The position numbers and the translations under genes are program-made. A stretch of DNA of 31,391 nucleotides. It comes from Bifiguratus adelaidae. Its lineage: Eukaryota; Mucoromycota; Endogonomycetes; Endogonales. Positions 21,919-31,391 of the stretch are shown here, piece after piece. The number at the start of each line of letters is the position of its first letter. Within the stretch, counting starts at the first letter, position 1. The stretch lies in assembly GCA_002261195.1 (NCBI GenBank), contig MVBO01000163.1, positions 1 through 31,391 on the forward strand, read 5' to 3'. The notes below the pieces were generated by a model that was given only the letters and a program-made list of their open reading frames with translations, made no database searches and had not been told where the DNA came from.

Positions 21919-24170
21919 CTATGATATGCGGTGAATACAAGCGAAACGATGCGAGCATGTGCACTTACCAGCTTCTTTCTACCACCAGGAACAATGGCCA
22001 CATTGATCACGCAAGGCTTGGTCTTTTCCGCCCAGGCTTCCTTGAGCGCCTTCTCAAGCTCAGGTTTGTTTCTCGCAAACCAACCACGTCCACCACACGC
22101 TTCGGCAATCATGTCATAGCGTGTATCGGGTAACAAGGCTGTGGATGGTAAATTGTTGTCCTTGACAGCTTTGCTAAAGTCGCTATCGGTCAAGCCATGG
22201 TAAATGCCATTGTTATTGATGACGATAATCAAGAGGGGAAGACCAGCACGGGCAGCTGTCTCCAATTCCATCGCACTAACGACCATGGTCAGTAAAAGGG
22301 TGACAATGAGTGGATGGTCACGGTACCTGAATCCAAAGGCGGAATCACCTGTGATAGATACAATGCGCTTGCTGGGATAGTATATCTGAGCTGTACCCAT
22401 GTCAATCCTGGGTAGAACATCGATGCCTTGACTTACCAGCAATGGCAAATCCCATGCCAACACCCATCGTGGCAAATGTACCTGCATCCACGCGTAAGCG
22501 GCCCGCAGCGACATCAAATACACTTCTGGCGATATCCATTGTATTTGCTCCCTCCGAAACAATCACGACCTGATCCGTGTTCATGGGCAACGCCCGCTTG
22601 ATCACACCGAAAGCTGTGTGATAATTCAACGCTTTGGAGGCGGCGTCCTGTGCCGACTCTTGAGGGTAGCATTGCTTCTCCGTCTTCTCTTGGTTCTCCT
22701 TGACCTTTTGGGTCAACTCTTTGAGCCAGGATGACGTGCTTGCATTCAGCTTTGGAAGAGAGGGTTGGGTGCTTGTGTTGAGTTGATGGAGAACGTTCGG
22801 GATATGACCGACCAGGGCCACATCCACCCTGGCATTGCGATGTATTTCTTCGGCCGCGATATCAATCTGGATGATCTTTGCCTTAGCATTGACGCGTGGA
22901 GCTCCTCCGAAATGAAGGATCCAGTTCAACCTAATGGGTGCCCATGAGCCACGTGGCCATTTGCCCGAGTTGTTACGTTACCTCGCTCCGATCAAGAGGA
23001 TGACATCGGCCTCCTTCAAGGCTTTCGATCGAGCTGCAGCTACGCACAACTCATGAGCATCCGGTATAAGGCCCTTGCCCATAGGCGTCGGTAAGAACGG
23101 AATATTCGAAGCTTGGACGAACTCAAGGATCTCTTCATCGGCGCATGCATAAGAGGCGCTAGACAGGATGGTTCGGTTCAAACCTTGAGAAATGGACAAA
23201 GTCGCATTACTCACCCCTTTCCGACAATCACCAGCGGCTTTTCGGCATTCTGCAATAGCTGCAAAGCTGCATGAATAGCATTGGGATCAGCCAAGACTGC
23301 TGGAGGTGGAGGCAAAGCTTTGGGGATTGGTACATTGCCGGAAAATTGACCTTGAATCAAGTCTCCCGGCTGTGTATGGCCATTTAGCACGAAATCCATC
23401 TGTGGACATAAGCTTACAATGTCAATATAAGTCGGACCTGGGCGTCCGTAAAAGGCTGTCTTGTAGGCTGTCTCAAGAAAGAAGGGTATTTGCTTGATGG
23501 CTATAGGACGACCCGAATACCTAACACCGCCAAGTTCGTTTCATCAGGCCTTTTTTGATCGAGGGGCGAATGACTTACTTTGTGTATGGACGGGTGACTT
23601 CAACCTGATCAAGCTCTTGAAATGCTCCCATACCCACTTGATCGGTATCACATGAGCCAGCAATATGAAGCATGGGCTATCGGAGATTGAGCCATCGAGC
23701 CATCATTCCACCATTTCGAAAACCTTACCCAATGATTGACCTACCCACACAGGCTGAAATGAGCTCTGAACAGCACAAGGCAGACACACGCAACACTTAC
23801 CTGTGCGTTGGCGACACCTGCAAGTCCATGAACCACTCCCGGACCACCGACCGTCAGGCACACACCCGGTTTCCCGCTCAAATAGCCTATACATAGCAAA
23901 CCAACTCTATCGCTGATCGTCACATGTTCTCCACACTTACCATAGCAACACGCAGCGTAACTAGCCGATTGTTCATTGCGAAATCCAATGAATTGTATGC
24001 CTGCCGCAATGCATGCCTCCGCCAGCTAAAGGGCCTCATCAATCCGAGTATTCCGAACCCTGCCGACCACATAGACTTGCCTCAACCACAGGGATTCCCA
24101 CAATACCAAATATCACCTCCACTCCAAGCGACTTTAACGTCCTTGCCGTCACCTCTGCACCCGTCGTCAT
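21880..24170 (-). CDS. Peroxisomal 2-hydroxyacyl-CoA lyase / oxalyl-CoA decarboxylase-type ThDP enzyme
   Basis: Twelve exons on the minus strand: 24081-24170, 23941-24025, 23801-23886, 23745-23753, 23579-23676, 23418-23520, 23215-23369, 22982-23158, 22437-22930, 22327-22390, 21969-22275 and 21880-21918, giving 568 aa (human HACL1 has 578). The family cleaves 2-hydroxyacyl-CoA in alpha-oxidation or decarboxylates oxalyl-CoA; the sequence alone does not tell me which. The ThDP-activating glutamate is E48 ([12 protein letters not shown]). [33 protein letters not shown] and [12 protein letters not shown] follow, then SEGANTMDI and LDAGTF-like [19 protein letters not shown]. The ThDP/Mg motif runs from G447-D448-S449 to N474-N475-N476, exactly 27 residues. 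The C-terminus is -EAKL, a PTS1. Intron 1 has a GC donor. The gene diverges from MetAP2 copy 1. Confidence 0.93.
23745..23753 (-). other. 9-nt micro-exon (Pro-Val-Trp) in the lyase gene
   Basis: On the minus strand a TTTCAG acceptor is followed by CCT-GTG-TGG and a GTAGGT donor. Joined to the neighbours it yields [15 protein letters not shown], restoring the family tryptophan-proline after the NA.. turn. The flanking introns are 47 bp and 68 bp. A 21-nt alternative would need a 35-bp intron and adds four unexpected residues. Confidence 0.72.
24026..24080 (-). other. GC-AG intron 1 in the lyase gene
   Basis: The exon ends GTT-GAG and is followed by GCAAGT; the acceptor is TTTAG. The join gives [28 protein letters not shown] in frame, matching the start of the ThDP-enzyme N-domain. 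No GT donor nearby keeps the frame. GAG|GCAAGT is the textbook GC-donor context. Confidence 0.82.
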
Positions 24171-24312
24171 GGTGTAAAAAAAGAAACAAGTAACAGAGTG
24201 TGAGAAAGAGAACAAGAGGAAAGGGGGGCCAAGTGTTCCAGATGACAAGTGTTGTAGTGTGGAGCAAGGGAAGAGAGTCACGTTTAGCTTGCAAACTCAA
24301 ATTTTTCTCGGC
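24171..24312. promoter_or_regulatory. 142-bp divergent promoter, lyase / MetAP2 copy 1
   Basis: The start codons of the lyase (minus) and of the first MetAP2 (plus) face away from each other across only 142 bp, so the two promoters must overlap. The plus strand is purine-rich (AGAAAGAGAACAAGAGG and similar) in its first half. I see no TATA box. Confidence 0.55.
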
Positions 24313-26060
<1,748 letters not shown>

Positions 26061-26187
26061 AGCTCCACATGCCAAGAATATAAAGACAAACCATGGTCAT
26101 TCAATCTATCCATCTGCTTTGCTTCCCCCACACAAAAAGCCTGCCATTGTTATAAGGAGTGAAGAAATTGACTCTGTCACAGTAACG

Positions 26188-27926
<1,739 letters not shown>

Positions 27927-28224
27927 GTCTGTGATGCCGTAAAGCGAATTGTCGTGCGCGAGCGACGGTTGTTTTGTCGTGAATGAAGCGTTTGTCGTTT
28001 TGTGTATTAAACACGCTTATGTTGTCATTCCAGCACGTTTCGGGGCGTGTGACGTTTTTAAAGAGAAGCAATTGAGTCAATTGTCAGCGCATGGCCATAT
28101 TAGATAAGAGTATGTTACCCATTGTCCATGTGGCAATTTACGGTGGCACGCCTAGTGACAAAATGGCTTCATTCCGCGCGAAAGAAACCGCAGCCTTTCT
28201 TTGACCAAGAACAATGGTGTGAGC
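27927..28224 (+). other. Intergenic region MetAP2 copy 2 / ICE2
   Basis: These 298 bp contain no ORF with recognisable similarity. They must hold the MetAP2 copy 2 3' end and the ICE2 promoter. In-frame codons open upstream of the chosen ICE2 ATG (from 28201) but without an ATG, so an extra 5' exon for ICE2 cannot be excluded. Confidence 0.4.
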
Positions 28225-29758
28225 ATGTTGTTCTTTATCTTCAACTTGCTCTCTTGGTCATACTCTGTATCCCTGTATGCCCTCGTCATCCTCATTCTAC
28301 CACTAGCTTTTGACGTGGGTGGAAAGGAGACTGGACTTTGCTTGTCATTATGTTTGCTTTACTACTATGCAATCTTGGGTGTAGCGAGTTCTAGAGGTTT
28401 GGTTACTTATTGGCCTGGAAAGGTGTTGGTATGTATGCGCGACTGTGGTAGGATCTTGCGCAATATTCAGGTCTTGGTCTTGCAGCGATCGGTGGTGAAG
28501 AGTGTGGAGCTTCCGTTTATCATTGGCGCGTTTTATTATGCTTTTCAACCACACGAAGAAGGTGGGCATGCTTATTACGAAGCCTTGTTGAGGTTCTGTG
28601 GGCCATTATTTTCTTTACTGGAAGGTAGGTCGACGGTGTGTCCTGCTGCTCGACCTGAACATGTCCTCACCGCTCGACAGGGATCGCTTCTGTCCTAACG
28701 ATTCAATCGGTTGGCATTGCTACACGCTATTGTGTAGACAACTGGCACGAGGGCTATCAAGTAAGTTAACGAGCCATACTCATATATCTGCATATATTAA
28801 TAACCCACAGATCTTGTTTCTGATTCTTTCTGCCAAAGTGTACGTGGTATCCTTTCTCGCGCTTTACTACATGATGTACGCGCCTTACTTGGACGTGTTT
28901 TCGGCTGCTGGTGTTGGGGCAGTCGTGACCCTCACATTAATTCTTTCAAGCCTTGCCATGTTTTCCGGAAAGGGCGTGGTCACAGAGTGTGCGCTGCTGG
29001 TAAGAAGCCGCTCTCGAAAAGATTTGCTGGGAATTGACCATCCTGTCTAGCTCGCGTATGTCTCCTATACACTCTGCATGATCAGTGGCCAACTTCCGAG
29101 CTCTACCACCAGCAACACTGCTACCAATGGGAACGACCTCAAACCTCCCATAGACACTACATCCGCTGCCCGGCAATATGCAGATCCGATCCATTTCCCA
29201 TCATCCAACGCTCCACCCTATTCCGTACCCCAATATCCATTCGATACCGTGGATCTCTACAGCCATTTCTTTCATCACTTGATACAGACGTTAGAGTTTG
29301 TGTTTGCGCTTGCCAAGGTACTAAGCTGGAATGCTATCGTTGTAGTATTCTATCGTCTCGTCGTGCTTGTCGCAATGACAAAAATCATTCCCGCTATGCG
29401 GAGCGGCGATGGTTCAGAAGGCGTGAGAGTGGAAGAACTCTTGGGAGGCACTGTAAGTGGTGAAGACCCAATGATGACATGTCTAACCCCTATCCTTGTG
29501 CAGCCTCCCAATCTATCCCCATTGCTCACTGCGGCCAAGCCGACCTTGCTCATGGTCTATACGCATCTACTGCTGTGTCACTTTGGCCATATTGAAGGAT
29601 CTCACTTGATATGGCAATGGCTCAACATCATCCTTTGTTTAGCGCTCTATGCAACAGATCTCGTTCTAAGCTCAGAAGAAGGCGTTGAAGGCATCCTCGA
29701 GCATCTCGGCGTAGACCGCGACTCTGGTTTCGGTAAAAGTTACCTCCATCTGGATTAA
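28225..29758 (+). CDS. ICE2: Ice2-family ER integral membrane protein
   Basis: Exons are 28225-28428, 28471-28624, 28681-28760, 28811-28999, 29051-29452 and 29504-29758, giving 427 aa (yeast Ice2 has 491). Ice2 is a polytopic ER protein of fungi that acts in cortical ER inheritance and in phospholipid and lipid-droplet homeostasis. I recognise it by the order of motifs: LVILILPLAFDVGG near the start, FCGPLFSLLEGIASVLTIQ, then ATRYCVDNWHEGYQ, SGKGVVTECALLLAYVSYT and a late VVVFYRLVVLVAMTKIIPAM plus LLMVYTHLLLCHFG. About eight hydrophobic stretches are visible. A proline- and serine-rich loop lies between the two halves (SSNAPPYSVPQYP). Intron 1 (42 bp) and intron 5 (51 bp) are both open in frame, so their removal is the likeliest but not the only reading. 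The start is less certain than the rest. Confidence 0.8.
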
Positions 29759-29995
29759 TGCCTCGCCCGAACTACCCGATTGCATCGCAAGTATAAATCG
29801 TCGTTTGTATTATCCGCAATGTATACTAGAGTATGAACAATGAACATTCTTCGGACAATATGACCCAAAGCGTCCCATGCGACCTACTAGGTTGGCCCTC
29901 AAGGAGCCCTCCGTGACGGCTCCGTTATATACGGCCGAGTGGCCATGACCGCAACTGTTCCCGTTTTCGGATCCTAGAAGCGACATTTTGCCGGT

Positions 29996-30024
29996 TTTGG
30001 ATTAAGTTCCTCATTTGGATTAAG
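29996..30024 (+). repeat. 11-bp direct repeat TTTGGATTAAG x2
   Basis: Perfect copies lie at 29996-30006 and 30014-30024, 18 bp start to start. The spacing of not quite two helical turns could suit a dimeric factor. Function unknown. Confidence 0.6.
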
Positions 30025-30216
30025 CGCGGGAGTCCACCAGCTGTCGCATCTTGCCTAGTATGTCTGGCCATACGCGCCGTTCAATCTCACTTTGTAAATT
30101 GCGTAAGATGGTCAATTCGTATCATCGTAACTGGAATCCCGGGTGTCGGGCGGTAATTACAAGATGATGACCGGAGCCTCCCATGTGGTCTTGTACCCAT
30201 CCCGGCGAACATCCTA

Positions 30217-30222
30217 CCCCAC
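30217..30222 (-). promoter_or_regulatory. Candidate Mig1/CreA site (GTGGGG)
   Basis: On the minus strand the word is AAAAAA-GTGGGG, fitting the SYGGRG consensus with an AT-rich 5' flank. It lies about 185 bp before a sugar-porter-type transporter, where carbon repression is common. A second match, GCGGGG, sits at 30295-30300. Six-base matches are frequent by chance. Confidence 0.3.
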
Positions 30223-30358
30223 TTTTTTCCAGCGGGCATTTACTCCTTGTTGGGAAAGAATGCGTGTTATTTCCCCAATAGGCAAGTCTCCTGTGCGGGG
30301 ATGGCCACACGCCATGTGAGAAAAAAGGTGGATCAAGACAATGCCCTGCCAATATACA

Positions 30359-30367
30359 TATATATAT
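30359..30367 (+). promoter_or_regulatory. TATA-like element
   Basis: TATATATAT lies 38-46 bp upstream of the transporter ATG. It is the clearest TATA box in the window and is compatible with a regulated gene. Confidence 0.45.
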
Positions 30368-30404
30368 GAGCGTTGGTCAGCGATGACAAGGCACGACTAT
30401 AAGC

Positions 30405-31391
30405 ATGAAGAAAGTGTTTGGCATGAATTTGAGGAGCACGACGCTGCTTTGGCTAGCGATCGTGTTTGTTTCCATTGCCGGTGATGGTGTGAACTATGAA
30501 AATGGTGAGTGCCACTCCCGCCTAGGCGGCGGTACTGACTGCAAGAACCTTTAGCCTTTGCTGGTGGATTGGTTCAACAGAATGCATTTTTATATCATAT
30601 GGGATGGCTTGCGCCGGATAACAAAACTGCTGCTGTTCCTGGTCAATATGCTCAACTCATTGGTCCGATCGCGAACCTTGGCCAGGTAAGTGGGATCGGC
30701 CGAAGGTATGGTGAGCAATGATTGACCTGGTATGTTAGCTTGCTGGTGGTTTGATTGCGGGAAAATACAATGACCGGTTCGGCCGTAAACAAACTCTGCT
30801 CATGGGATGTCTGATAACCATCGTCGGCAATGCTATCCTCATTGGATCGCCAAATCCTCCGGCTCTGCTAGTTGGACGTATTCTTATGGGTGCATCTGCG
30901 GGCTTTCTGAATAACGGTGTTGCCATGTATGCTTCCGAAGTGGCTCGACCTGCAACGCGCGGTTTGGCCAACAATGTGCAATTCTTGTTTGGTCAAGCGA
31001 TTACCGTGATTGCCAGTGGTGTCAATTTGGCCATATCATATCTCCCGGTGGATGTCAATTGGGGATGGCGCCTTGCGACTGCCGTGATCTTCATCCCTAT
31101 GGTCACCATGGCTATCAGCATTTGGTTAGTCTGTCCGGAATCTCCCCGATGGCTCATTATGCAACACAGATTTGATGATGCCTTGGAAGTGCTCACACAG
31201 ATGCGATCCGACGAAGGCCCGACTGCTGCTGTCATGCTCGAGTACGAAGAAATGAAAGCTGCCGTGCTTTACGAACAAGAACATAATGAAACCTCCTACA
31301 TCAACTTTGTCAAGAATCGTGGTGCGGTTAAGCGTACGCTAATTGCCATGTCTTCTTCCTTGTGGTGGATCTTTAATGGCGGTGCCATTTT
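30405..31391 (+). CDS. MFS transporter, sugar-porter type (3' truncated by window)
   Basis: Exons are 30405-30504, 30555-30685 and 30739 to beyond 31391, giving the first 294 residues. Hydrophobic helices start at about residue 13 (TTLLWLAIVFVSIAG). The loop between helices 2 and 3 has KYNDRFGRKQ, the D.(F/L)GRK motif of the major facilitator superfamily. GRILMGASAG, EVARPATRG and VCPESPRWLI are the sugar-porter family signatures; the last closes helix 6. These transporters move hexoses or related polyols by uniport or proton symport across the plasma membrane. After PESPRW comes the cytoplasmic loop (MLEYEEMKAAVLYEQEH), and the frame ends in helix 7. The substrate cannot be told from half a protein. 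A TATA-like element and CreA-like words lie upstream. Confidence 0.88.

Larger units (their letters stand above)
29759..30404 (+). other. 646-bp intergenic region upstream of MFS transporter
   Basis: There is no convincing gene here. The stretch holds the ICE2 3' end, an 11-bp direct repeat (29996-30006 and 30014-30024), two GYGGGG words (30217-30222 on the minus strand, 30295-30300 on the plus strand) and an AT-alternating TATA-like run just before the transporter. The small minus-strand ORF at 30122-30352 has no recognisable motif. I looked for tRNA A and B boxes and found none. Confidence 0.5.

Noticed and set aside
23400-23417. An 18-bp intron in the lyase gene (GTAAGC to CACAG)
   Set aside because: Too short to splice. 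The 48-bp version ending at 23370 restores [12 protein letters not shown], the expected text.
23745-23765. A 21-nt version of the lyase micro-exon
   Set aside because: It needs a 35-bp intron and adds four residues that do not fit the family spacing.
30122-30352. Minus-strand 76-codon ORF
   Set aside because: No motif, no context, and it covers the probable promoter of the transporter.
29759-30404. tRNA or small protein gene in the longest intergenic stretch
   Set aside because: No paired A and B boxes and no ORF with recognisable content on either strand.

Overview
This window is nuclear DNA of a filamentous or early-diverging fungus. Thirteen spliced protein genes can be modelled, plus the last 97 codons of one more. 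I infer 80 introns, nearly all 42-80 bp with GTAAGT-like donors, and short intergenic gaps of 85-650 bp. The dense short introns argue against budding yeasts and fit Basidiomycota or Mucoromycota; the sequence alone does not let me decide. The Ice2-family ER protein is a fungal marker. I see no transposon, rRNA, tRNA or CRISPR array.

Layout, left to right. (+) C-terminal end of a RasGEF-domain protein; (+) ribonucleotide reductase large subunit; (+) mitochondrial-type beta-ketoacyl-ACP synthase; (+) V-ATPase subunit B. Convergent to these on (-): the Sen1/senataxin-type helicase and, upstream of it, the mitochondrial porin VDAC. VDAC diverges from (+) condensin subunit 2 (Brn1/barren). Convergent to condensin on (-): cofilin, then a type II membrane nucleotide pyrophosphatase/phosphodiesterase, then a peroxisomal ThDP-dependent 2-hydroxyacyl-CoA lyase. 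The lyase diverges over 142 bp from (+) two tandem methionine aminopeptidase 2 genes, then (+) an Ice2-like ER protein and (+) the first 294 residues of an MFS sugar-porter-type transporter cut by the window edge.

The genes are mostly unrelated housekeeping functions, with no evident pathway cluster. The notable points are structural: a 14-nt micro-exon encoding the core of the Sen1 P-loop; a 9-nt micro-exon and a GC-AG intron in the lyase gene, whose peroxisomal signal (-AKL) appears only after the last intron is removed; a second GC-AG intron in the phosphodiesterase gene; an ATG-only first exon in cofilin; two perfect MluI cell-cycle boxes before the ribonucleotide reductase gene; a double telomere-type TTAGGG motif before VMA2; and a MetAP2 tandem duplication in which the second copy keeps all metal ligands but changes three residues that correspond to the inhibitor/substrate pocket.

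All exon boundaries were deduced by reading frames, splice consensus and recalled family motifs. No alignment or transcript data were available.
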